A stretch of 14,069 nucleotides of DNA, taken from assembly GCA_902797915.1 (NCBI GenBank), contig CADBUK010000121.1:1-14069 (forward strand), read 5' to 3'. Below are positions 1-6,755 of the stretch, one piece after another. The position numbers were made by a program, and so were the translations under genes. How positions within the stretch are numbered: position 1 is the first letter of the stretch; each line of letters starts with the position of its first letter. This stretch comes from Oscillospiraceae bacterium (lineage in GTDB: Bacteria > Bacillota > Clostridia > Oscillospirales > Acutalibacteraceae). The notes beneath the pieces are model-generated. The model did no database searches. It was not told the DNA's origin and saw nothing but the letters and a program-made list of their open reading frames with translations.

Positions 1-1692
1 CAAAAGCCCCTCGGCAGCACTGTATGATTCGGGATGAACGGCGGTGTTATCAAGCACGTTTTTACCGCCCGAAATACGCAGGAAGCCCGCGCACTGTTCA
101 AACGCTTTAGGTCCTAACTTCGGCACCTTTTTAAGCTCCGCACGGGATTTGAAAGCGCCGTTTTCCTCCCTGTAAGCCGTGATGTTTTTTGCAACCGCAG
201 ACGATACGCCCGCAACACGAAGCAGAAGCGACGGAGAGGCGGTGTTTAAATCAACGCCGACGGAGTTAACGCAGTCCTCAACAACGCCGTCAAGCGCCGC
301 AGAAAGCTCCTTGGGCGGCATATCGTGCTGATACTGCCCCACTCCGATTGCCTTCGGGTCAATCTTAACGAGCTCGGCAAGCGGGTCCTGCAGTCGTCTT
401 GCAATTGAAACGGCTGAACGCAGCGAAACGTCAAACTGCGGAAATTCCTCTGCCGCAAGCTTTGAGGCGGAATAAACCGAAGCGCCCGCCTCGCTTACAA
501 CCATATAGGTTATGCCGCAATCAAGCTCGCGGATAACCTCCGCGGCGAACTCCTCCGTTTCGTGCGAAGCGGTGCCGTTGCCGATTGCGAACATCTTAAC
601 GTCATATTTTTTTACAAAGCCTTTGATGACGCTTTTTGCCTCATCAATTTTTTTATGCGGCGGTGCGCAGTAAATCACGCCCGTGTCAAGCACCTTGCCG
701 TTTTCATCAACAACGGCAACCTTACAGCCCGTGCGGTAACCAGGGTCAAGCCCGATGGTAACCCTGCCCTTAACGGGCGGCTGCATAAGAAGCTGGGCGG
801 TATTTTTTGCAAAGACCTTGATTGACTCCGCCGAGGCTCTGTCCGTCAGCTCATTTCTGATTTCCCTTTCAATGCTCGGGAAAACGAGGCGGGAATAAGC
901 GTCCTCCGCCGCCTCGCGCACAAGGTCTGCGCTTGGGGTGTTATTCTTAACGTGAAGCCCGTTAAGAACGCCGACGCCGTAGCTTTTTTCAATATCAAGA
1001 GAAACGCGGAGGAAATCCTCCTTCTCTCCCCTGTTGATTGCCAGAACTCTGTGGTTTGCAATTTTTGAAACGGGCTCCGTGTATTCCTTATAGGTTTCGT
1101 AAACGCCCAAATCCTCCTGAGCGCCGACCGCGGTAATGCAGGCGTGGTTTTTGCAGACGTAGCGAAGCTGCTTTCTGCCCTCGGGGTCGTCCGAAATCAT
1201 CTCGGCAATTATATCCTTTGCGCCCTGAATTGCGTCGTCAACGCTTTCAACCTCGTCGTTAACGTACGCCTGAGCCTCGGCAAGCGGGTCAAAGCCCTGC
1301 TCCTGCTCATATATTTTAAGCGCAAGCGGCTCAAGCCCCTTCGCCTTTGCAACCGAAGCGCGCGTTTTACGTTTCGGTCTGAACGGGCGGTATAAATCCT
1401 CCGCCTCAGTAAGCGTTTTAGCCGCGTCAAGCGCTGCGGCGAGCTCCTCTGTTAAAAGCCCCTGCTCCTCAATTGAAGCCTTGAATTTTTCCTTTTGCTC
1501 CTCAAGCGAGCGCAGATAAGCCAGCCTGTCCGCCAAATCGCGCAGAAGCTGGTCGTCAAGGGAGCCTGTGGCTTCCTTTCTGTAACGTGCTATAAACGGA
1601 ATTGTGTTGGCGTCGTCAATCAGGGCAACGGTGTTTTCCACCTGCCAGAGCTTTATGCCGAATTCCTTTGCCAGTGTTTCATTAATATTCAT
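1..1692 (-). CDS. tex: Tex, RNA-binding transcriptional accessory protein (3' end cut by window edge)
   Basis: The first 564 codons of a Tex (YhgF/YdcI) protein are present; the frame is open to the left edge and shows no frameshift. Tex is a cytoplasmic nucleic-acid-binding protein linked to transcription and RNA turnover, usually about 720-780 residues. Seen here are the N-terminal helical/HTH region starting MNINETLAKEFGI, a YqgF/RNase H-like domain with GLDPGYRTGCKVAVVD from about residue 314, and a helix-hairpin-helix region (VNSVGVDLNTASPSLL, about 475-510). The C-terminal S1 domain should lie beyond the edge. The start is ATG, 7 bp after the stop of the upstream gene; a GGAG lies about 13 bases before it, a rather long spacing. 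It is the last visible gene of the rlmB / ATPase-like / tex unit and has no promoter of its own that I can see. Confidence 0.95.
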   Translation of the reverse strand, partial: MNINETLAKEFGIKLWQVENTVALIDDANTIPFIARYRKEATGSLDDQLLRDLADRLAYLRSLEEQKEKFKASIEEQGLLTEELAAALDAAKTLTEAEDLYRPFRPKRKTRASVAKAKGLEPLALKIYEQEQGFDPLAEAQAYVNDEVESVDDAIQGAKDIIAEMISDDPEGRKQLRYVCKNHACITAVGAQEDLGVYETYKEYTEPVSKIANHRVLAINRGEKEDFLRVSLDIEKSYGVGVLNGLHVKNNTPSADLVREAAEDAYSRLVFPSIEREIRNELTDRASAESIKVFAKNTAQLLMQPPVKGRVTIGLDPGYRTGCKVAVVDENGKVLDTGVIYCAPPHKKIDEAKSVIKGFVKKYDVKMFAIGNGTASHETEEFAAEVIRELDCGITYMVVSEAGASVYSASKLAAEEFPQFDVSLRSAVSIARRLQDPLAELVKIDPKAIGVGQYQHDMPPKELSAALDGVVEDCVNSVGVDLNTASPSLLLRVAGVSSAVAKNITAYREENGAFKSRAELKKVPKLGPKAFEQCAGFLRISGGKNVLDNTAVHPESYSAAEGLL

Positions 1693-1699
1693 TCAGGGA

Positions 1700-4198
1700 T
1701 TATACTCCATTCTTTCTGATACCGGAAACCAGAAGCACAAACGCGCTCCAGATTGCCTGAAAAAGTATTATGTTCATTGCGCCGAGATGCGATATACCGC
1801 CGATAAACGCAAGCAGTGCCGCCACGCCGAAGCCGATTGCACAGCCGAACGAGGCAAGAACCGAAATGTATTTCTGCGCGCTGACAAGCTTATCCGCGCC
1901 GAGAACCGTTGAAATAAAGCCGATTGCCGTTGAATTATGCACGGCGTAGGCAGGGCTTTTTTCAACCGCCATATCGCTGTACTTTTCAAAAATTCTGCCG
2001 TTTGCCGCCGCCATTACGCGCACAAAGCCCTCGGGCAGACCGAAGATGTCCATTATGCTTTCCTCGTTAATGAACGGGTCGCAGCTTTTAAGAATAACCG
2101 TTATGCCGCTTTTTTCAAGCCTTTTAAGCGTCTTTTTAAGCTGAGCGTCCGCGGAATAGCTTACGATAAACATTGCGGAGATTTTGCCCGCAATTGCAAG
2201 ATACAGCGCGCGGCGCTTGCCGTTGCGCGTATATTTTTCCTCATACTCGATTTTCGGCACTGCAACGCCGTGGCGAATTAACAAATCACGGCTGCCTACC
2301 AGAACCTTTTTCTGATAAATCCAGGCCGACGTGCCCATTTTATCTTCGTAAATAACGCTGTCAACCTCAGGCAGAATTGAATTTTTGCCCACAATTACGT
2401 CGTCAAAAACATAAGCAAGCGGGCTTTTGGTTTTAATTACAACCGCGGCTGTCTGCAAAATAGCGTCGTCAATCTTTGTGCCGTTAAAGGTTTTTATTCC
2501 GTGCAAATCGCAGGAACGGGGTCCGAACAAGTCGGACGCCTCCATAACAAGTGCGTTTGAATTATGCACATAATCGGCGCCCTCATAGCCGCAGACCATC
2601 GCGCCCTTTTCCGCCAGCGCGTTTGAAATGGCAATAAGCGTATTGTTTGTTGCAAGAAGCGAAACCACAGGGCAGGAAAGCAAAACGCCTGCCGCCGCCG
2701 CGTTGAAGGCAAAGCCCCAGCTTTTATTGATAATGCCTATCAGCAAAAACAGCAGCGCGTTAAGCCCGAGCATAACGGGGGTTAACACCTTTGCCATTTT
2801 ATCCGCAGGCTCCTGCGCAAACGAAATTTCAAGAAAGCTTGTGGGGAAATCGGTGTGAACGCTGTATTTAAGATACGGCTCGCCCTCAAGCAGATTTTTT
2901 GAAATAATCGCCGCGTCAACGTCGTTAACAATATCCTCAACAACGGATTTGTCCGCGCCGTCGGTCAAAAACTCAAAGTTTTTAATAATCCTTACAAGTA
3001 CGCTGCGCTTGCCCATCTGCGCAAGGAAAAGCCCGAGCGTTGCGGCTGACGGATAAAGCGCCGCGCCATCAACAAGTAAATCGGGCACTGCAATCTGGGC
3101 AATTGTGTGCAGCATTATAAACAGGGACGCCGCCGCAACAGGCAAATCGGCATTAATACCCTTTTTAAAATTAAAGCCGTTTGTAATTACGTTAATGTTT
3201 GTAATAATAATTGCAAGGTAAAAAATTACCGCAGTAATAAGATAAACGCTGCCGACGTTCAGGAAGGACGGCAGATACTTTGTGTCCTTAAACACGGTAA
3301 GGGCAAGCAGAAAAATGCCGAAAAACGCGGTAATGGAAGCCCTGATTTGTGCCGAAGCCTTGCGCTTAAACAGGTTTTCAAGCGTCTGTGCGCGCTCGGT
3401 TTTGTCGGTATAATCGCCCTCGTTGATTTTGTTAAGCTCGCTTTTTTCGTCAGGCTCAAGCTCCTCCTCGGCAAAAAGGCGGAATTTTTTAACCTTTTCC
3501 GCACGCCTTTCCTCAAGCAGCTTTTCGGCAAGCTCCTCGTCAATGATGGGCACGTCGAGGTCATCGTCAAAGCCAATCATTTTGATTTGGTCAATACTGC
3601 CGTATTCATCGGGCAGCGCCGTTTCCTCTTTGGGAGGGTCGTAACGGTTTTCACTTGAAGCCATAATCTTTGTTTTATCAAGCTCGTCAACCGCAAGAAT
3701 GGTGGGGATTTCCTCCAAATCAGAGGTTTTGTCAAATCTGGACTTGCTTCTGATGGTAGCCGCCTTTTCTATAATCTGCGGCGGTGTTGAGTTATATTCA
3801 ACATCGTTTGAATTATGCTTGAAAAAACTTTTCTGCTTTTTTAAATCAGCGGGTACAACCGCGGTTTTTTCCGATACCCTGACGGTTCGTGTTTTGTCCG
3901 AAACCCTTGGGGCAACCATTGTTTTTTCGTTTACGGGTGGCTTTTCCGCCTCCGAAGCTTCAGCCCTTTCGGCTTTAGGGGAAAAGGTTTTAACCTCCTC
4001 CTGCTCTGCTTTCGGAGTAAAGGTTTTAACCTCCTCCTTCTCCATTTTCGGCGTAAAGGTTTTAACCTCGTCCTCAATGGGCTCCTCTATGCTTTTTATC
4101 TCCTCTTTGGCAACCTCGGACTGTCTGCCGATACTCGCCAGCACAGCCTCCGCTTCTTTAAGGATTTCTTCTACCGATAAATTATTATTCTCGCTCAT
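1700..4198 (-). CDS. Degenerate P1B-type ATPase-like membrane protein, predicted catalytically dead
   Basis: A protein of 832 residues from the ATG at 4198. A GTG nine bases upstream is also possible but has no Shine-Dalgarno, while the ATG follows a GAGTGAGAG stretch. Residues 1-280 are charged, soluble and repeat-bearing. About eight membrane segments follow (near 287-305, 315-337, 350-371, 379-396, 471-491, 495-517, 775-800, 806-826), which is the P1B heavy-metal ATPase arrangement. Family landmarks remain: an LLEGEP stretch where TGES would lie (438-441), CPV in membrane segment six (509-511), SPLA (592-595) where SxHPLA lies, and VLVGSRDLL (632-640). Catalytic motifs are gone: the DKTGT site reads VMEASDLF (551-558), with Glu where Asp is phosphorylated; the HP histidine is Ser; TGD reads KSCD (704-707); no GDGxND is seen. 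Known P-type ATPases need these residues, so a pump is unlikely. A scaffold or sensor role is inference. Co-transcribed with rlmB and tex. Confidence 0.85.
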   Translation of the reverse strand: MSENNNLSVEEILKEAEAVLASIGRQSEVAKEEIKSIEEPIEDEVKTFTPKMEKEEVKTFTPKAEQEEVKTFSPKAERAEASEAEKPPVNEKTMVAPRVSDKTRTVRVSEKTAVVPADLKKQKSFFKHNSNDVEYNSTPPQIIEKAATIRSKSRFDKTSDLEEIPTILAVDELDKTKIMASSENRYDPPKEETALPDEYGSIDQIKMIGFDDDLDVPIIDEELAEKLLEERRAEKVKKFRLFAEEELEPDEKSELNKINEGDYTDKTERAQTLENLFKRKASAQIRASITAFFGIFLLALTVFKDTKYLPSFLNVGSVYLITAVIFYLAIIITNINVITNGFNFKKGINADLPVAAASLFIMLHTIAQIAVPDLLVDGAALYPSAATLGLFLAQMGKRSVLVRIIKNFEFLTDGADKSVVEDIVNDVDAAIISKNLLEGEPYLKYSVHTDFPTSFLEISFAQEPADKMAKVLTPVMLGLNALLFLLIGIINKSWGFAFNAAAAGVLLSCPVVSLLATNNTLIAISNALAEKGAMVCGYEGADYVHNSNALVMEASDLFGPRSCDLHGIKTFNGTKIDDAILQTAAVVIKTKSPLAYVFDDVIVGKNSILPEVDSVIYEDKMGTSAWIYQKKVLVGSRDLLIRHGVAVPKIEYEEKYTRNGKRRALYLAIAGKISAMFIVSYSADAQLKKTLKRLEKSGITVILKSCDPFINEESIMDIFGLPEGFVRVMAAANGRIFEKYSDMAVEKSPAYAVHNSTAIGFISTVLGADKLVSAQKYISVLASFGCAIGFGVAALLAFIGGISHLGAMNIILFQAIWSAFVLLVSGIRKNGV
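3962..4069 (-). repeat. Three tandem 36-bp coding repeats (12-residue units)
   Basis: Within the soluble N-terminus of the ATPase-like protein, the unit EVKTF[TS]PKxExE occurs three times in a row (residues about 44-79): EVKTFTPKMEKE, EVKTFTPKAEQE, EVKTFSPKAERA. The DNA shows the same block, aaggttttaacctc, at 36-bp steps. Unit number could vary between strains by slippage or recombination. Confidence 0.9.
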
Positions 4199-4222
4199 AA
4201 CTCTCACTCTTTTTTATACAGA

Positions 4223-4987
4223 TTATAATCCAAGCCTTTGCTTTGCGATTTCATACATAATAATACCTGCCGCAACGGAAGCGTTGAGGCTGTTAATCTG
4301 ACCGCGCATAGGAAGGCTTACGGTAATATCGCAATGCTCCTTAACAAGCCTGCCTACCCCGCTGCCCTCGTTGCCGACAACAAGCGCCACGCCGCCCGAA
4401 AAATCCGTTTTACACCAGGGCTGACCGTCCATATCCGCAGCATAAACCCAGACGTTACGCTTTTTTAAATCCTCAATTGCGGAGGTAAGATTGCCCACGC
4501 GCGCAACCTTAACGTATTCAAGCGCGCCGCACGCCGCCTTTGCAACCGCAAAATTAAGCCCCACGTTGCGCCTTTTGGGAATTATTATTCCGTGAACGCC
4601 GCAAGCCTCCGCCGTTCTGATAATCGCGCCGAGGTTATGCCCGTCCTCAAGCTCATCGCAGATAATAATAAACGGAGCCTCGCCCTTTTCCTCCGCAAGC
4701 GCAAGGATATCCTCAACCGTGCTGTAATTGCGGAAAGGCACGTTTGCCGCAACGCCCTGATGGTTAGCGCCGCCGCACATAAAATCAAGCTTTTTGCGGT
4801 CAACATTCTTTATAACAATCCCCTTTTCTTTGGCAAGGGAAATGATTTTAACGATTGAGCCCTCATGCTCGCCGCGGGCAACGAGCACGTTTTCAACCTG
4901 CGCGCCGCTTTTGAGCAGCTCAAGCACGGCATTCCTGCCGATTACAAGATTTTCATTCTGTTTGAAGTCCTTTGAATTTTCTTTCAA
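4223..4987 (-). CDS. rlmB: 23S rRNA (guanosine-2'-O-)-methyltransferase RlmB, TrmH/SpoU family
   Basis: A 254-residue SPOUT (TrmH/SpoU-family) methyltransferase, expected to place a 2'-O-methyl group on a guanosine of 23S rRNA (G2251 in E. coli numbering) using S-adenosylmethionine. Residues about 12-86 form the substrate-binding domain, beginning NLVIGRNAVLELL, and 106-254 the knotted catalytic domain. Visible motifs are motif 1 (NLGAIIRTAEACG, 118-130, with the catalytic Arg), motif 2 (VGNEGSGVG, 204-212) and motif 3 (LPMRGQINSLNASVAAGI, 225-242). Length is normal. The likely start is TTG at 4987, preceded by GGGTGTGAAGAA; no in-frame ATG fits. First gene of its unit, with its own promoter at 5024-5052 and only 24 bases to the next gene. 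In many Firmicutes rlmB lies just upstream of rpmG-secE-nusG; here it follows rplL. A paralogous tRNA/rRNA target cannot be excluded. Confidence 0.93.
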   Translation of the reverse strand: MKENSKDFKQNENLVIGRNAVLELLKSGAQVENVLVARGEHEGSIVKIISLAKEKGIVIKNVDRKKLDFMCGGANHQGVAANVPFRNYSTVEDILALAEEKGEAPFIIICDELEDGHNLGAIIRTAEACGVHGIIIPKRRNVGLNFAVAKAACGALEYVKVARVGNLTSAIEDLKKRNVWVYAADMDGQPWCKTDFSGGVALVVGNEGSGVGRLVKEHCDITVSLPMRGQINSLNASVAAGIIMYEIAKQRLGL

Positions 4988-5023
4988 TTCTTCACACCCA
5001 CTATATTTATTATAATCTTATAT

Positions 5024-5052
5024 ATTATAACACTATATGTACGATTATTCAA
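5024..5052 (-). promoter_or_regulatory. Sigma-A promoter of the rlmB unit
   Basis: On the minus strand, TTGAAT (5047-5052), a 17-bp spacer and a perfect TATAAT (5024-5029). It lies between the rplL terminators and the rlmB start, so the rlmB unit can be transcribed independently of the ribosomal cluster. Confidence 0.8.
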
Positions 5053-5062
5053 TTAAAAAATG

Positions 5063-5101
5063 CAAATAAAAAAAGAAAAAGGGAGGGCGCGGAAGCCCTC
5101 C
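5063..5101 (-). terminator. Rho-independent terminator, second of two after rplL
   Basis: Stem GGAGGGC / GCCCTCC with a 6-base loop (5082-5101), followed on the minus strand by CTTTTTCTTTTTTT. It is the backup of the hairpin at 5145-5176. Confidence 0.85.
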
Positions 5102-5144
5102 GCTACAGTTATCAGGTCAAGCGTCAATTCACACCGAAGCATAA

Positions 5145-5176
5145 GAAAAAGACGACGGGAAATCCCATCGTCTTTT
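5145..5176 (-). terminator. Rho-independent terminator, first of two after rplL
   Basis: A 14-bp stem AAAAGACGATGGGA / TCCCGTCGTCTTTT with one G-U pair and a nominal 2-base loop (opening to 4), directly followed by more T on the minus strand. It lies about 20 bases past the rplL stop. Confidence 0.85.
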
Positions 5177-5194
5177 GAATGTATTAAAGCTAAC

Positions 5195-5575
5195 TTATTT
5201 AAGCTCAACAGTTGCGCCAGCCTCTTCAAGCTTAGCCTTGAGAGCCTCAGCGTCTGCTGCAGGCATAGCCTCTTTAACAGTTGAAGGAGCGCCGTCAACA
5301 ACTTCCTTAGCCTCTTTAAGGCCAAGACCTGTTGCCTCACGAACAGCCTTGATAACTGCAATCTTGTTAGCGCCAACTGCGGTGAGAACAACGTCAAACT
5401 CTGTCTTCTCCTCTGCTGCTGCTGCTGCGCCGCCCTCTGCGGGAGCTGCTACTGCAGCTGCTGCTGCAGCGCTTACGCCGAATTCTTCTTCTACTGCTGA
5501 TACAAGCTCTGAAAGCTCAAGAACTGTGAGAGTTTTAAGCTCTTCAACAATCTTTGTTACATTCTCTGATGCCAT
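5195..5575 (-). CDS. rplL: Large ribosomal subunit protein bL12 (L7/L12)
   Basis: A 126-residue stalk protein. The dimerising N-terminal domain is residues 2-33 (starting MASENVTKIVEELKTLTVLE), the flexible hinge is an Ala/Gly/Glu-rich stretch (35-57), and the C-terminal domain (58-126) recruits and stimulates translation GTPases, with the conserved KIAVIKAVREATGLGLKEAK. The start at 5575 is chosen because GGAGG lies 8 bases upstream; a longer frame opening five codons earlier overlaps that site and is not the start. It lies 46 bases after rplJ, as usual, and forms the L10-(L12)n stalk with it. Two terminators follow immediately, and no rpoB is found downstream. Confidence 0.98.
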   Translation of the reverse strand: MASENVTKIVEELKTLTVLELSELVSAVEEEFGVSAAAAAAVAAPAEGGAAAAAEEKTEFDVVLTAVGANKIAVIKAVREATGLGLKEAKEVVDGAPSTVKEAMPAADAEALKAKLEEAGATVELK

Positions 5576-5621
5576 TTTATTTTCCTCCATTTAAATTAGT
5601 AATTTTTAAAATTAAAATTGA

Positions 5622-6296
5622 TTACTCCTCAGCGGGAGCTTCTTCTGCTGCAGGAGCTTCCTCTGCGGGAGCCTCTTCTGCAGGTGCAGCCTCTTCTGCG
5701 GGTGCTGCTTCCTCTGCCTTAGCCTCTTCTGCGGGAGCTTCCTCTACGGGAGCAGTTTCCTCTGCAGGAGCCTCTGCCTCTGCGGGCTCACAAGCCTCTA
5801 CGCCACCCTTGTCAACAATAGCCTGTACTGCGCGTGCAAATGCTGCGATAGGAGCATTGAACACGCTGCAAACTGTTGCGAGAAGAACCTCTCTGGACGG
5901 AAGCTTAGCGAGAGCCTGAAGCTTTTCAAGCGAGATAACCTGACCGTCAAGATAACCTGACTTGAGATTGAAGTTATCCTTGTTTGCGTCAGCATACTTC
6001 TGAAGAATTTTTGCTGAAGCAACGTAATCGTCAGCACTGGTAGCGATAGCGGTTGTACCCTCAAGAACATCGTCAAGACCCTCAAGACCAACCTTCTCGG
6101 CAGCTCTCTTAAGAATTGAATTCTTAACAACGGTGTACTCAACACCTGCTTCACGAAGCTCTTTACGAAGCTTTGTATCGTCAGCAACGTTGATACCCTT
6201 GTAGTCAACTACAACACCTGCAACTGAATTCTGAATTCTGTCAGCAAGAGCGGCAACCTGTGCCTGTTTCTTTTCAAGAACTACTGCGCTTGGCAT
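5622..6296 (-). CDS. rplJ: Large ribosomal subunit protein uL10 with an acidic C-terminal tail
   Basis: A 224-residue protein, longer than the usual 165-180. Residues 1-132 are the rRNA-binding globular domain (MPSAVVLEKKQAQVAALADR, DYKGINVADDTKLRKELREA). Residues 133-163 (SREVLLATVCSVFNAPIAA onward) form the C-terminal helix that in this family carries the L7/L12 dimers. Residues about 167-224 are a tail built almost only from Glu, Ala and Pro (APAEE-type units), not part of the standard fold. The start has GGAGGTGA 5 bases before the ATG. The gene is preceded by an L10 leader, an attenuator and its own promoter. The tail's composition recalls the acidic end of archaeal and eukaryotic P0; that is analogy, not homology. 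Confidence 0.97.
   Translation of the reverse strand: MPSAVVLEKKQAQVAALADRIQNSVAGVVVDYKGINVADDTKLRKELREAGVEYTVVKNSILKRAAEKVGLEGLDDVLEGTTAIATSADDYVASAKILQKYADANKDNFNLKSGYLDGQVISLEKLQALAKLPSREVLLATVCSVFNAPIAAFARAVQAIVDKGGVEACEPAEAEAPAEETAPVEEAPAEEAKAEEAAPAEEAAPAEEAPAEEAPAAEEAPAEE
5625..5798 (-). repeat. Low-complexity Glu/Ala/Pro coding repeat at the 3' end of rplJ
   Basis: Imperfect 12-18 bp units reading on the plus strand as variants of tcctctgcgggagc and cttctgcaggagc encode the PAEEA / APAEE tail. The codon pattern suggests growth by slippage, so length may vary among relatives. Confidence 0.8.
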
Positions 6297-6348
6297 TCTT
6301 TCACCTCCATAATTATTTACCTATTAAATAGGATTTTTATGGCTGTTT

Positions 6349-6389
6349 CCAAATAACAAAAAGTGCATTCCAAAAACCTTGGAATGCAC
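6349..6389 (-). terminator. Attenuator (rho-independent) in the rplJ leader
   Basis: A perfect 11-bp stem GTGCATTCCAA / TTGGAATGCAC (6363-6389) with a 5-base loop, followed on the minus strand by TTTTTGTTATTTGG. It stands between the L10-binding leader and the rplJ ribosome-binding site, so read-through sets rplJL output. An AT-rich dyad just upstream of it on the transcript (6403-6426, TATATAATA..TATTATATA) may take part in a competing fold. Confidence 0.85.
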
Positions 6390-6498
6390 AACATTTCTTA
6401 ATAATATATAATACCTATTATATATAACTCAAAATGCTCATTCCTCGGCAGGCGGTAAACTTACGCCAATCGGCACCTGCTGTCTTTGGTTGAACAGC
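6390..6498 (-). ncRNA. Ribosomal protein L10 leader (autoregulatory 5' UTR)
   Basis: The transcript starting near 6498 contains CAACCAAAGACAGCAGGTGC, then a stem with GGCG..CGCC, then CCTGCCGAGGA. This is the recognisable L10-binding core in which GCAGG pairs with CCTGC around a kink-turn-like internal loop. In Firmicutes this element binds L10 or L10-(L12) and favours the downstream attenuator when L10 is in excess. Identity rests on recalled consensus, not a covariance-model search. Confidence 0.85.
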
Positions 6499-6504
6499 TT
6501 TTGT

Positions 6505-6533
6505 ATTATATAATATAAATATGTATTTGTCAA
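6505..6533 (-). promoter_or_regulatory. Consensus sigma-A promoter of rplJL
   Basis: On the minus strand, a perfect TTGACA (6528-6533), a 17-bp spacer and a perfect TATAAT (6505-6510). The predicted start near 6498 places the whole L10 leader in the transcript. It is the strongest-looking promoter in the window. Confidence 0.92.
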
Positions 6534-6542
6534 GCATAAAGA

Positions 6543-6656
6543 TTATTTTTTATGCGCATTGTTTATATTTTCAATATGCTGCAGCCTCACAGAGTATTCA
6601 GCTGCAATCAGTTCTCCCGATTTGTTGTAAATGAAGATAATCTCTGAGAGACAAAA
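6543..6656 (-). pseudogene. Possible remnant of a coding gene (C-terminal fragment)
   Basis: A 37-codon frame bounded by TAA on both sides, with no usable start codon. It reads like real protein, with balanced composition: the middle is EIIFIYNKSGELIAAEY and it ends NNAHKK before the stop. It lies between the rplJ promoter and the terminator of the upstream unknown gene. It could be the tail of a gene lost when the neighbouring gene arrived, or chance. Family not recognised. Confidence 0.3.
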
Positions 6657-6702
6657 TTAGCAAAAAAAAAATAAAATTTGGGGGTTGACAAGTTAAAATG
6701 AA

Positions 6703-6733
6703 CATAAAAGAAGCAGGGAATTAATCCCTGCTT
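6703..6733 (-). terminator. Terminator hairpin after the inserted membrane-protein gene
   Basis: A 9-bp stem AAGCAGGGA / TCCCTGCTT with a 5-base loop, followed on the minus strand by CTTTTATG. The stem is strong but the T-run is short. It separates the unknown gene from the rplJ promoter. Confidence 0.65.
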
Positions 6734-6755
6734 ATTTGCTTTCAGGTATCTGTAC

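Noticed and set aside
1700..4198. Calling the 832-residue protein a working heavy-metal or copper exporter
   Set aside because: The overall layout fits, but the phosphorylated Asp, the HP histidine, the TGD and the GDGxND motifs cannot be found, so transport activity is not supported.
4199..4207. GTG at 4207 as the start of the ATPase-like protein
   Set aside because: It has no Shine-Dalgarno before it, while the ATG at 4198 follows purine-rich GAGTGAGAG at a usable distance.
3107..4301. Long plus-strand frames opposite the ATPase-like gene
   Set aside because: They are shadows of the repetitive, codon-biased coding strand; they have low-complexity Ser-rich or basic translations and no ribosome-binding site.
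5554..5919. Plus-strand frame rich in Ser/Ala/Gly opposite the rplJ tail
   Set aside because: It is the antisense reading of the Glu/Ala/Pro repeat and overlaps two certain ribosomal genes.
6685..6690. TTGACA on the plus strand as a promoter
   Set aside because: No -10 box lies 16-18 bp downstream; that position holds the AAGCAGGGA terminator stem, and no plus-strand gene follows.
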